DNA of 64,000 bases from Bacillota bacterium (GCA_023453795.1 JAEXSP010000031.1:1-64000), one strand, 5' to 3'. Positions 1 to 8,430 are shown, counted from the first letter of the stretch. The notes: generated by a model from the letters alone, not told the origin. Numbers and translations: made by a program.

Positions 1-1646
1 AATGAATTTCCTGATACTGAGTAATCAGATCCCTGTGTCAGTCCAGTAATACCTTTGAATGTGCTTCCGTTCGGAATCAGAGTTATTGGCAAGTCAGATG
101 CAGCACCCTGTGCAATTGTTGCAGTTGCAGGAGTGATTGAAGGACCCGTAGGATCTATACTTACACTACCGTTAACTAATTTAAGTTTGGTAATCCTCTG
201 CATTTTACCGTCACCGAAAGCGCCTGCAGAAAGGGTAATCGGAGTTGTTACTTTTGATGTACCTTTAACTGTAAAGGTTATAGTTGCCAATGTTCCGTCA
301 GTTGTTATAAGCTCGCTGCCTATTGTATTATCAAGGAATACTAAGCTGACTGAACCGGTTGACAATTGAGTTGAGAAATTAACCGATGGATTTACTACTA
401 TGTCACCGACTTTTACTGATGTAGCCTGAAGAAGGTTTGCATCATAATCTGCATAAAGGTTGAAAGTACCTACATTACCAACCTTTGCAACATTAGTTAA
501 GGTTATAGGTACTGTTATTGTATCGCCTGGTTTACCGGTTACATCCGCAGCCTTAACTATGAGATAGTCATTAGAAACAACAGTAATTGTAAGTACAGGA
601 TTGTTTGATACTCCAAAGTCAAAGGTAAGCGCCTTTGTCCCAACTGCAAGAGCGTTCAGGTAGCTCTGCTTTATGGTTACTGTAGTACCTGATACTGTAT
701 ACTCATTTCCCTGTGTCAAGCCTGTAATACCCTTGAATGTGCTTCCGTTTGGAATAAGAGTTATTGACAAGTCAGATGCAGCACCCTGCGTAACTGTTGC
801 AGTTGTAGGAGTGATTGAAGGACCACCACCACCTTGAATAGTTACATTCAATACAGGCTTTACTGCAACACCAAAGTCAAAGGTAAATGCCACTGACCCG
901 TTTGCAAGACCGCTCAGGTAGCTCTTCAATATTGTTACTGTATTACCTGAAACTGTGTACTGGCTTCCTAATGTCAAACCTGAAATTTCTTTGAAGGTGT
1001 TGCCGTTAGGAGTAAGAGTTACAGAAATGTCTGCTTGATTAGCCTTATCAAATGTTGCAGTTGTAGGATTTATGGCAGGATCAGGATTGCTGCCGCCAGG
1101 CTCATTACCATAAACCTTAACTCCACCTTTATAAGCGCAAACATTCAAGTTCTCGCCGTAGGACCCTAATGATTTATATGACCAGTCGTTTGATTGATCA
1201 TAGTTTGTCCAGTCTGTTCTTGCTGCTCTGGTCTGTACCTCAATAGATCCACCTACCGGAAGACTTCCTGCATCACTGGCAAAAGTAATCAGAAGGCAAG
1301 TATCAGTATTTGTTCCTGTATACGGAACAAAAGTACCTTTTACTTTACCTGTTACATCTATATAATTCCACCCATTCATCATTCCTGAGTGATCACACCA
1401 GAAATTCTGCGGTACATTTGCATCTTTTGTATAAAAATACTTAAGTGATAAATCTGCGAGATTTAAAGCAGAACTTGTATTATTTGTTACTTTAAATCTT
1501 GCTGTAATTTGATTACTATTTGGTGCGGCACTTCCGTTATTGAACTGTACTGATATGCCTGAATCTGCGAAAACAGAAACCTGTGGAATAATTAATGTGA
1601 GCACCATTATTAAGGTAACCAGAAAAGCAATGGACTTTCTCCTCAT
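1..1646 (-). CDS. Cellulosomal scaffoldin (CBM3-X2-X2-cohesin-X2...), 3' end beyond window
   Basis: Secreted scaffold that anchors dockerin-bearing enzymes and binds cellulose. About 548 codons are visible; the rest lies beyond position 1. The ATG at 1646 has a good ribosome site (TAGGAGG). Reading the minus strand gives a signal peptide (about residues 1-27), a CBM3a-type cellulose-binding module (about 29-180, with the WCDHSG and DWTNYDQSNDWS segments), two consecutive X2 Ig-like modules (about 187-268 and 274-354), one type I cohesin (about 355-494) and the start of a third X2. The X2 copies at about nt 20-135 and 725-830 are nearly identical at DNA level, indicating recent duplication. 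It resembles CipC/CipA of mesophilic clostridia, but the doubled X2 and the X2 after the first cohesin differ from the CipC layout I know. sigI-rsgI lie directly upstream in the same direction. The family call is strong; cohesin number is unknown. Confidence 0.9.
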   Translation of the reverse strand, partial: MRRKSIAFLVTLIMVLTLIIPQVSVFADSGISVQFNNGSAAPNSNQITARFKVTNNTSSALNLADLSLKYFYTKDANVPQNFWCDHSGMMNGWNYIDVTGKVKGTFVPYTGTNTDTCLLITFASDAGSLPVGGSIEVQTRAARTDWTNYDQSNDWSYKSLGSYGENLNVCAYKGGVKVYGNEPGGSNPDPAINPTTATFDKANQADISVTLTPNGNTFKEISGLTLGSQYTVSGNTVTILKSYLSGLANGSVAFTFDFGVAVKPVLNVTIQGGGGPSITPTTATVTQGAASDLSITLIPNGSTFKGITGLTQGNEYTVSGTTVTIKQSYLNALAVGTKALTFDFGVSNNPVLTITVVSNDYLIVKAADVTGKPGDTITVPITLTNVAKVGNVGTFNLYADYDANLLQATSVKVGDIVVNPSVNFSTQLSTGSVSLVFLDNTIGSELITTDGTLATITFTVKGTSKVTTPITLSAGAFGDGKMQRITKLKLVNGSVSIDPTGPSITPATATIAQGAASDLPITLIPNGSTFKGITGLTQGSDYSVSGNS

Positions 1647-1680
1647 AATAAAAAACCTCCTAATTTATTTATTTCTAACA

Positions 1681-1861
1681 TTATGAAAAACCGTATAAAT
1701 TTCGTATTGGAGCTGTTTCATTATTTCTTTTTACATCAAAAAAAATCTGACTCTCAGAAATAATGAAACGTACTTATGCTTTTCACCTCCTGAAAACTGA
1801 TTTTATATGTTGGTTTTTCATAAAAGAAACCTAAATAATAACATAACGTATAAAAATTCAA
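1681..1861 (-). promoter_or_regulatory. Structured 5' leader of scaffoldin mRNA with nested inverted repeats and an orphan Shine-Dalgarno
   Basis: Two perfect inverted repeats are nested here. The outer arms are 12 bp (1681-1692 with 1812-1823, TTATGAAAAACC). The inner arms are 14 bp (1715-1728 with 1756-1769, GTTTCATTATTTCT). Between the left arms, read on the minus strand, is a strong Shine-Dalgarno AGGAGGTG (1787-1794) followed by no ATG, GTG or TTG at a usable distance, about 140 nt before the real start. A weak sigma-A-like promoter (TTGAAT at 1856-1861, TATTAT at 1835-1840, 15-nt spacer) sits just upstream. The layout suggests an mRNA-stabilising or regulatory leader; the promoter is only a guess. 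Confidence 0.5.
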
Positions 1862-2254
1862 CTAATTTTCAACCCTTTACCCTTTTATGTCGAAAAAAGT
1901 CCGCGTTAATGCATCAAGTAAGGATATTTTCGCCTACATTTTTTAAGTAATGTGCTAATTATAGAGATGTATTATTTACTTTAACCATTAGAAGCTAACA
2001 AATTTTTCAACTGTATATTAGTAATTCGACACAGTATTTTTTTTTGAGTGGGTCTTTTTGGTTTAATTTTTCTTTTTTTTACAGTTAAATCAGTAAGTGT
2101 TAAATGTATATTCTGCTTCAACAAAAAAAAGAGCAGAAGTGCATAGAATTCTTAATTACAATTCAGCACAACCGCCCTATAAACAAACCCATTTCTTACT
2201 ATTAGGATGTTTTCCAATTACCGGCATAAAGACATTGTTTGTACAAATATGAAA
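1862..2254. other. Intergenic region between rsgI and the scaffoldin leader
   Basis: No gene is seen. It is very AT-rich. A 7-bp inverted repeat (2111-2117 with 2132-2138) encloses an A/T run but lacks a clear terminator tail on the minus strand, so read-through from sigI-rsgI into the scaffoldin leader cannot be excluded. Confidence 0.4.
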
Positions 2255-2497
2255 TTATTTGCTAATAAAAAAATAGATAATTATTATAAGAGTTATAATA
2301 ATTATCACCGCATTTACAGTAACACATGTGTATTTAAAGGCTTTTGGATGCTTTTCTATTGTATCAGCATTATCAAATACTATTTCTTCTCCAACTACCA
2401 TTCCGGGTTTACTTTTTATCATAACGAAGTCACTTTCTGCGGTAATTACAACAGCTTTTTTTCCTTTTATACTTAAGACAGTACCGATACTATTCAA
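2255..2497 (-). CDS. rsgI: RsgI-type anti-sigma factor lacking an extracellular sensor domain
   Basis: An 80-residue protein. Residues 1-55 match the cytoplasmic RsgI N-terminal anti-sigma domain (GTVLSIKGKKAVVITAESDF, then a GxVVGEEIVF-like segment). It is followed by one hydrophobic membrane segment (about 58-78) and then stops. Known RsgI proteins continue outside the cell with a long sensor region, in C. thermocellum often a carbohydrate-binding module. No continuation was found in the other two frames downstream, so a simple recent frameshift is unlikely. TTG start at 2497 behind GAGGAGGAG; the start overlaps the end of sigI by 8 nt, so the two are translationally coupled. It probably holds SigI at the membrane; how it would sense substrate without an ectodomain is open. 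Confidence 0.75.
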   Translation of the reverse strand: MNSIGTVLSIKGKKAVVITAESDFVMIKSKPGMVVGEEIVFDNADTIEKHPKAFKYTCVTVNAVIIIITLIIIIYFFISK

Positions 2498-3236
2498 ATT
2501 TCTCCTCCTCTATCACAGAATTGTCTACATATCCTTTCAGCACCGTAAGATTGCTCTTTAATATTAAGCAAACAGCAATAATAAACTTTCTATTCCTTTC
2601 CAGAGTCCTTTTACTTACATTTATAACCTTCATTAACTCTTCTGCAGGAATTTTCTTCTTTTTATATAGTTTATCAAATAATTTATCTTCTTTACATAGC
2701 ATTTTTGCAATCTCAATCGAAAGCAGTTTCGAATCCTTGTGCTTGGGGGAGCATAAGGTCAGTTCCTCAAGCGTAATACCGAAAGATTTCAGGTTTTGTT
2801 CAAAGAGTTCAATTTCCTGCTTTGTTTCAATATTTTCATAACGGAATGCGTTATCTTCCTTTAAATAGGAATGCTCAAAGCCATAGCTGTCTTCAACATC
2901 AAAATATGTAAAAGGATAAATTTTCTGATTCTTTTTATTCACTCTAATATAGTCTATCATTCTTCTTTTTATAACTTGTTCAGCAAATCTGATAAAACTT
3001 CGATGCTTTCTTTTGTCATAACAGTCAATAGCCTCGTTAAACGCAGAAAGCCCTATAGAGAATTCATCACTGCTTTTGATATCAATGTATCTATTGGACA
3101 ATTTAGAAACTACCTTAACAATGAATGGAATATAATCATTTATGAATTGTTCTTTGAACTGGTCATTTTTTCCCTTTATTTTTTCAAGAGTATATTCAAG
3201 TAAAATGTCTTTTTCACTTTTGTTGTATTCCAACAT
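2490..3236 (-). CDS. sigI: RNA polymerase sigma factor SigI
   Basis: A 248-residue alternative sigma factor of the SigI family. The N-terminal half resembles sigma region 2 (INDYIPFIVKVVSKLSNRYI, then GLSAFNEAIDCYD and an RFAEQVIKRRMIDYIR segment). The C-terminal half carries the SigI-specific helix-turn-helix that replaces region 4 (about residues 185-225, ELMKVINVSKRTLERNRKFI). ATG at 3236 with AGAAGGTG upstream. In C. thermocellum SigI factors direct cellulosomal genes under control of membrane RsgI partners; here the pair is immediately upstream of a scaffoldin gene in the same orientation, which suggests the same role (inference). A sigma-A promoter lies about 110 bp upstream. Confidence 0.88.
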   Translation of the reverse strand: MLEYNKSEKDILLEYTLEKIKGKNDQFKEQFINDYIPFIVKVVSKLSNRYIDIKSSDEFSIGLSAFNEAIDCYDKRKHRSFIRFAEQVIKRRMIDYIRVNKKNQKIYPFTYFDVEDSYGFEHSYLKEDNAFRYENIETKQEIELFEQNLKSFGITLEELTLCSPKHKDSKLLSIEIAKMLCKEDKLFDKLYKKKKIPAEELMKVINVSKRTLERNRKFIIAVCLILKSNLTVLKGYVDNSVIEEEKFE

Positions 3237-3344
3237 ATATACAACACCTTCTATCTTATGATTTAGAGCTTCAACATCTTAACGAATGATACTCATTAGT
3301 GCTTTTTAAGTTGTTTTCAATGGTCGTTTTTAGGGTGCATTAAC

Positions 3345-3373
3345 ATTATATCCATAAATGTAACAATTTTCAA
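3345..3373 (-). promoter_or_regulatory. Sigma-A promoter of sigI-rsgI
   Basis: On the minus strand TTGAAA (3368-3373) is followed after 17 nt by TATAAT (3345-3350). This is close to consensus and would start transcription near 3338, about 100 nt before the sigI ATG. Confidence 0.6.
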
Positions 3374-3548
3374 TTATTTTATTTACATTTTCGACTTTTT
3401 TTTATAGTTTTTTTATGATAGGCAAACTTTAAGGAAAATGATGAAACTATTAACAAATTATTTGTTGAAAAACTGGAGTTAATTGCACAGACTAAAGGAG
3501 TTGATTTAAAATTGGAAAAGGATTTCGATAATAATTACAATATTTAAA
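3374..3548. other. Intergenic region upstream of sigI
   Basis: No supported gene. A short open frame on the plus strand ending at 3547 lacks any start codon (see rejected items). Confidence 0.35.
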
Positions 3549-3588
3549 GGCGACAAAGGGACGTTACACTAATCGTCCCCAGTCGTCG
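3549..3588. repeat. REP-like hairpin remnant
   Basis: GCGACAAAGGGACG and CGTCCCCAGTCGTCG form an imperfect hairpin (GGGACG/CGTCCC core with CGA/TCG outside). Base composition and motif order recall the GTCGCA...GGGACGG...TGCGAC hairpins around the transposase at 8.5 kb, so it is probably a diverged member of that family. Confidence 0.35.
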
Positions 3589-3624
3589 TATTGCAAGTAA
3601 AGTTAATAAAAAGGCTGATAATTC

Positions 3625-5250
3625 TTATCCCGTGTAGGGCAGGGTTCTTATCTGCTTGATCAGATATTGCTTTAAAACAGCATAATCAAGCGCATCTACT
3701 ACTTTATCAATATTAACATCTGCTGCTTCCATGTTTACACCTTCCGGGTTAAGCTTAACCAGCACAGATCGTAGTAAAGCTAAATCAAGCGCATCTACGG
3801 TATCATCACTGTTCAAATCACCATACTTGATTGGTGACTGGCTATAATACTGATCCAGTGAGATTCCATTTGCACCAAGAGGTACTTTGTGGTCCAAGCC
3901 TATAAATTTACCGTTATTATCCTTCCATAAAACAGGCAGTAAATAGTTATCATACTTATTGTCATTCCACTTAAAGTCTCTTGAACCCGGGAATGGAGTC
4001 CCGGCATCACGTGTCAGCAAGCCTCCCGTGTCTGCCGAATCGTTATTTATGCACCAGAATGTATGGTGCAAAGTATATTTGTTTGCCGCAATGTAGTCCC
4101 TCATACATCTTAGGTATTTTTTATTCAGTTCAAGTAATTTATCCGTGCCTTCCGTCAGGCCTCCCCATTCGCCAACCAGCAGCGGTGAGGTACCGTTTTC
4201 CATTATATATGCCCAATTGTTCTTCCAGCATTGATCATACAGGATCTTTTTGGCCTGCTCATCATTTGCAGTTATAAAATCCCCCTTAAACCAATCCTGC
4301 TCATATACCAAAGGACCATAATCATGCGGTGAATAGACAAGCTGCTTCTGATATGCCCCCAACTGGATGGGATAATCTTTTACGCCCCTAAGATTGCCGC
4401 CCCACCAATCGCCGTAGTAATCGTTATTTCCGGTCCAGGGATTTGCTTCGATTGTGGCATCATCCCATAAGCCGTCTTTAGGGTACAGTTCTACACCCTC
4501 AACGAAAATTAACAGGTTTGGGTTAACCTCCAATATTTTCAATGCCGTCTCCTGTGCTGCTCTTTTCCAGTTGTTCGGATCTTTTGAATTATCCCAAATG
4601 GCACAATCGGACTTCACCTTTTGAAAACCGGCGTTTGTGTGCGGCTCATTTTTCAGGTCAAAGCCGATAATCGTATCATCATTTTTGTATTGATTGGCTG
4701 CCCATACCCAGGCTGATTTAAATACCTCTTCAGTTATTGCACCTTTGTACCAAAGCGGATATTGATGTCCCTGATTATTTGTATCCGGACTATGTACATC
4801 AAGGATGACTTTGATCCCGACTCTTTTAAAGTTGGAAATCATGAGGTTAAATAGCTGGAAACTGTTTAAACCAGCTGTTTCCGGAGTGTTATAACTCGTA
4901 TCCGTTGACGCGGGATATTCACCTTTGCTCCAAGCATATAACAAGTCAGTCGCTATCGGCATCCTTACTACATTTATACCTTTATTTGCAACCTGGTCTA
5001 TATCTGCTATTATGTTGCTGGAATATGAATCCAAAAACATTCTTTCCATGCAATTGAATCCAAACCAGTTAGCCCCTGTGATCCATACCTTATTACCGTT
5101 TTTATCTACAATATTGTTGCCTTGTACATGCAGCCAGTCATCATTCGTTTCGGCAGCAGGTGAAGCCGCTGAAACTATTGCGCCCGACGGCATAAGCAGC
5201 ATTGCTGTGAGAGTGATTGCTATAAGAGATGAAATGATAGACTTTTTCAT
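3625..5250 (-). CDS. Cellulosomal GH5 endoglucanase with C-terminal type I dockerin
   Basis: A secreted 541-residue cellulase. Signal peptide about 1-29; GH5 catalytic domain about 35-465 with acid/base Glu202 in the NEP motif and nucleophile Glu361 in VGEWGG; linker; type I dockerin about 476-534. The dockerin has two calcium-binding repeats (DLNSDDTVDALDLALLRSVL and DVNIDKVVDALDYAVLKQYL) with Ala-Leu at the cohesin-recognition positions in both, as in C. cellulolyticum-type cellulosomes. This fits attachment to a scaffoldin such as the one at 1-1646. ATG at 5250 follows a G-rich ribosome site. Probably an endo-beta-1,4-glucanase (GH5_1-like); activity and subfamily are not proven by sequence alone. 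Confidence 0.92.
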   Translation of the reverse strand: MKKSIISSLIAITLTAMLLMPSGAIVSAASPAAETNDDWLHVQGNNIVDKNGNKVWITGANWFGFNCMERMFLDSYSSNIIADIDQVANKGINVVRMPIATDLLYAWSKGEYPASTDTSYNTPETAGLNSFQLFNLMISNFKRVGIKVILDVHSPDTNNQGHQYPLWYKGAITEEVFKSAWVWAANQYKNDDTIIGFDLKNEPHTNAGFQKVKSDCAIWDNSKDPNNWKRAAQETALKILEVNPNLLIFVEGVELYPKDGLWDDATIEANPWTGNNDYYGDWWGGNLRGVKDYPIQLGAYQKQLVYSPHDYGPLVYEQDWFKGDFITANDEQAKKILYDQCWKNNWAYIMENGTSPLLVGEWGGLTEGTDKLLELNKKYLRCMRDYIAANKYTLHHTFWCINNDSADTGGLLTRDAGTPFPGSRDFKWNDNKYDNYLLPVLWKDNNGKFIGLDHKVPLGANGISLDQYYSQSPIKYGDLNSDDTVDALDLALLRSVLVKLNPEGVNMEAADVNIDKVVDALDYAVLKQYLIKQIRTLPYTG

Positions 5251-5318
5251 ACCTTTTCCCCCCCGAATTTACTTTTTATCGGAAATCTTTTAATTAATTT
5301 TATCATAAAATTAGTACT

Positions 5319-5336
5319 ATTACAATTTATTGTAAT
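5319..5336. promoter_or_regulatory. Operator-like inverted repeat upstream of the GH5 gene
   Basis: ATTACAAT and ATTGTAAT form perfect 8-bp arms separated by TT, about 70 bp upstream of the GH5 start. It may be a regulator site; the high AT content makes chance possible. Confidence 0.3.
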
Positions 5337-5492
5337 TATATTCAGAAATAATCAGAAGTGCCAGCAAATAAATTTGCTTCATTATAATAATAAAATTAGT
5401 AATTATTAAATGCTTTGCATTCTATTTTAAATCGTAGTAGTCTTGCTATGTAAAGCTATTTATTACTTTGAGGAGGCAAAGAAGATAAAATT

Positions 5493-5948
5493 ATGGATAT
5501 TATAATCGAAAAAGTTCCGGCATATCGGATCGCTTACATCAGACAGATTGGTCCTTATGGGATTAACAACGTACAAACAATGGAAGAACTAAAGAACTGG
5601 GCAAAATTCAACGGTATATTTAACGACGAATCAATAGTCCTTGGAATCGCTCAGGATAATCCGGAAACCACCAAGCCCGAAAACTGCCGTTATGATACGT
5701 GCATTGTAATTTCAAACGACTATCAGATAACTGACTGCTGTGTAAAAGAGGGTACTATTGCCGGGGGAAAATATGCTGTTTTTAAAATTAGTCATACTGC
5801 AGAAGCAGTTCAAAAAGCGTGGATCGATATTTTCCCGGAATTATCAAGGCAGGGTTATCAATTCGATGAAACAAGACCTATTATCGAAAGGTACATAGTC
5901 CAAATGGTTAATAATCATTTTTGTGAGATTTGTGTACCTATATATTAG
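5493..5948 (+). CDS. GyrI-like / AraC effector-binding domain protein
   Basis: 151 residues forming a single stand-alone GyrI-like small-molecule-binding domain (SbmC/BmrR effector-binding fold). It begins IIIEKVPAYRIAYIRQIGPY, which is the usual first strand and the R-x-G-PY signature, and ends with ERYIVQMVNNHFCEICVPIY, the typical last strand ending in a V/I-P-I segment. No DNA-binding domain is present. A GAGGAGG site lies about 16 nt before the ATG, longer than usual. Members bind hydrophobic or cationic ligands, and some protect against toxins; the ligand here is unknown. It is a single-gene unit. Confidence 0.75.
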   Translation: MDIIIEKVPAYRIAYIRQIGPYGINNVQTMEELKNWAKFNGIFNDESIVLGIAQDNPETTKPENCRYDTCIVISNDYQITDCCVKEGTIAGGKYAVFKISHTAEAVQKAWIDIFPELSRQGYQFDETRPIIERYIVQMVNNHFCEICVPIY

Positions 5949-6001
5949 TATCTTACAAGATTTATTTTACCTTTATCTATATTTTAGCGGGGTGTATGTT
6001 A

Positions 6002-6433
6002 CTATTTTGCCGGATTTTTAGCTTCATCAAACAAGGATTTGACCGTAATATCTGTTGATTTTTTTATTTTGTATTTCGTTTCACCGATTGTACAAAATCC
6101 CTCCCCAACGAAAGTAATATTTAACTTCTCCGTGTTGCTTTCATATACGGAAAATCTATAACTCCATCCTGTGCTTGGTTCATTGTGAACCTTTATAAGT
6201 TTCAATGTTGATAAATAGACGGAAATATCACTTATCACCTTTTTGCCATCAACAGTAATGACATTCCCATTACTTCCGTCCACAATATCAATCCTATCTA
6301 TCTTGCTTGCGTCATTGTCAAAGAAGCTTGTAATAGCCTTTTCTTTATATTGTAATGCGTAAATTATAGCTCCAGCAACGACAATTATTAAAACCGCTAT
6401 CAGCACACCAAAAACAAACTTTTTTGTTTTCAT
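6002..6433 (-). CDS. Membrane-anchored protein of unknown function
   Basis: 143 residues: a short Lys-rich N-terminus, one strongly hydrophobic helix (about 7-27), then a beta-rich extracytoplasmic domain (about 40-135) with DRIDIVDGSNGNVITVDGKK. ATG at 6433 behind GAGGAGA. I do not recognise the family with confidence; small secreted single-domain proteins of this type are common in clostridia. It is transcribed alone, convergent with the GyrI-like gene. Confidence 0.55.
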   Translation of the reverse strand: MKTKKFVFGVLIAVLIIVVAGAIIYALQYKEKAITSFFDNDASKIDRIDIVDGSNGNVITVDGKKVISDISVYLSTLKLIKVHNEPSTGWSYRFSVYESNTEKLNITFVGEGFCTIGETKYKIKKSTDITVKSLFDEAKNPAK

Positions 6434-6465
6434 AGATATTCTCCTCGATGATCAGAAAGAAAATA

Positions 6466-6562
6466 GTTAGGTAAGTAATAGGCAATTAGCAAGGATTCTA
6501 TGTTTCGGAGCCTTGTTGTGCAGGGCTTGAGTGCCGCATACGAAACTGCCCCTTACGACACT
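6466..6562 (+). pseudogene. Remnant of the 3' end of a REP-associated transposase
   Basis: The segment matches the last part of the intact transposase gene (9262-9357) base by base with scattered changes, including the block around GGCAATTA-CAAGGATTCT and the following GGGCTTGAG-G-CGCA. Only the 3' end and terminal hairpin region remain. Confidence 0.65.
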
Positions 6563-6713
6563 TCCCTTACCATTTTGTATAATTTCATTATACTCTGGTT
6601 GAAAATGGCTTTCAACGATTATTCATGTATAAAATAACCTATATTTGACAGGGGTTACATCTGCATGTAAAATTGTTTTTAAGCTGTTTATTCAATAATA
6701 AAGGAGTCAGGTT

Positions 6714-8231
6714 ATGAAAAAAAGGTTATTCCTGATTATATTGATTATTATTTCTGTTATTCTATCCGGCATTTTACCCATAAACGCCGAGGAGGATATG
6801 TATTCGCAAATATTAAACCAACTGATTACTAGTGATCCGGGTTCTGCATACCTCATATATAATGATGAAAGCTCAAAGACGATCTTATATTACCAGAGCA
6901 GTCTTAAACTATTCAAAGACAGAAAAATCTCCAAAATACCCTCGGATTACTCAGCCTTTGATTTTACTAAGGGCAACTCACCTGATGAAGAAGATGTAAC
7001 GCTTAGTCCATCGAAAACCATAGTTTTCTTCAAGGATTCAAAAAAATCATCCTATTTATTTAATCTGAGCAGCAAAAAACTGATTAAATTCAATAAACCT
7101 GACGCTTTACCGCTGTGGTATCCTGATGGTGAAAATTGCTTTCTACAGATTGAAAGGTTCACTCAAAGCAGTATGACTGATCCCGGGAGTAATGAAAAAT
7201 GCGGGTTATTTATACAGAAAAACGGTACATTCAAGGAACTGATCTCTAATAATTATCTTGTCAAACTGAGATATTATAAAAAGGAGGATGCACATTTTCT
7301 GGTTGTAAAAGACTATTTTGAAGAGCTTCCTCCAAGGCCCTCTGAATTGATTTATAACATTAAAACTACCAAGACCAGCTATATTACTTATGTACCCGAC
7401 GGAGTTACTTCAGTATTTCATAACAATGTCAAATTTCAGAATTTTACGAAAGCCTTGTATGCATACAAAAATCTTTTGGTAGCAGCACATAATTTACAGG
7501 ACAATTATGCGGTATATAACCTGACAAACGGTAAAATAACCGATATTGAAGCCGCCCCGGTTGCATACTATGATAAGTATATATTCTATTTCAAGGATAA
7601 TGCTTCCTGGTGCCAGCCCCTGTACAAACTTGATCTCACAACAATGAAAAGTACAGTTGCATTAAAACAGTCTGTTGGCTCTTCTTATGTTGTTGTAAAT
7701 AATAATTATTATTTCAAGATGCCTGATAATCCTGATGAAAGCAATAGTCAAAACTATAAAACGTATAGATTCGATCTGAAAACGGGAAAGCTGTATAAAA
7801 ACGTTCAATTTCCCCGCCCCACGTTGGATATCTATCCTTTAAAAGGAGGCAGCAGGCTGTGTATGCTGAATACAATGCTGGAGGACAGGCTGATGTATTT
7901 TGACAGCCCCTGGCTGGAGGACAGCAAAGCTCAATCTCTGCTGCCAAAAGACATGCTTTTATATACTGCAAATAACCTGACATTGCTCAATGATTGTTTA
8001 TACATCAATGGCGGTGACTTTCCGGGCATGTATAACTCAAATACATTGAGAAAAATAAGTTACAACGGCAAAAGCACAGTCATCTATAAGCTAAAAAACA
8101 GCAATGAAAGAATCCTATCGACTATGGTTTATAATAACAGAATCTACTTTAATGTTTCCGACAGCAATTATTACGATATATGCCTGATGAGCTGCGATTT
8201 GAACGGAAAGAATGTGAAGAAGTATCAGTAA
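6714..8231 (+). CDS. Secreted protein of unknown function, propeller-like repeats
   Basis: 505 residues with a clear signal peptide (about 1-25, ending PINAEED) and no further membrane segment. The rest is rich in short beta-strand units with Tyr/Asn/Asp turns (for example YFSPWL-like and LYKLDLTTMKS segments), recalling beta-propeller or DUF5050-like proteins, but no catalytic motif is visible. ATG at 6714 behind AAAGGAG. It stands alone between a transposase remnant and a degenerate transposase copy, so it may belong to an accessory island. Function is not assigned. Confidence 0.6.
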   Translation: MKKRLFLIILIIISVILSGILPINAEEDMYSQILNQLITSDPGSAYLIYNDESSKTILYYQSSLKLFKDRKISKIPSDYSAFDFTKGNSPDEEDVTLSPSKTIVFFKDSKKSSYLFNLSSKKLIKFNKPDALPLWYPDGENCFLQIERFTQSSMTDPGSNEKCGLFIQKNGTFKELISNNYLVKLRYYKKEDAHFLVVKDYFEELPPRPSELIYNIKTTKTSYITYVPDGVTSVFHNNVKFQNFTKALYAYKNLLVAAHNLQDNYAVYNLTNGKITDIEAAPVAYYDKYIFYFKDNASWCQPLYKLDLTTMKSTVALKQSVGSSYVVVNNNYYFKMPDNPDESNSQNYKTYRFDLKTGKLYKNVQFPRPTLDIYPLKGGSRLCMLNTMLEDRLMYFDSPWLEDSKAQSLLPKDMLLYTANNLTLLNDCLYINGGDFPGMYNSNTLRKISYNGKSTVIYKLKNSNERILSTMVYNNRIYFNVSDSNYYDICLMSCDLNGKNVKKYQ

Positions 8232-8238
8232 AGACCGC

Positions 8239-8430
8239 TGGTGGGGACGGTTTGACATTACATTCTCTAGCTATACTCTCTTACAAAGGAATATAGATCG
8301 AAAAGCAAAACCGAGATATATAATCATTCTGAGGTTCGAATAAGCAGGAAGTATTTCACGATAATGTATAAAAGCATAATTAGATTACGCTGTTTGGATG
8401 GTGCTTGATGAACAACCATTGCAAATTCAG
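8239..8430 (+). pseudogene. Degenerate, internally deleted copy of the REP-associated transposase
   Basis: The segment aligns to the upstream flank and first codons of the intact gene at 8553: GGGGACGG, then CTATACT-TCTTACAAAGGA, AAAGCAAAACCG-GATATAT, GTTCGAATAA, TTTCACGAT, ATAAAAGCAT and TGGATGGTGC-TGATGAACAA. Several internal stretches are deleted and the frame is destroyed. It abuts the tandem hairpin repeat at 8428. Confidence 0.8.

Noticed and set aside
2025..2054. Possible SigI-type promoter for the scaffoldin (GACCCA box and CGAA box on the minus strand)
   Set aside because: The boxes are about 21 nt apart, longer than I expect for SigI promoters, and the upstream box is imperfect.
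3420..3547. Plus-strand open stretch resembling a Spo0E-like peptide (INKLFVEKLELIAQTKGVDL)
   Set aside because: No ATG, GTG or TTG in frame before it, and the SQxLD motif of Spo0E proteins is missing. Probably chance or an old relic.
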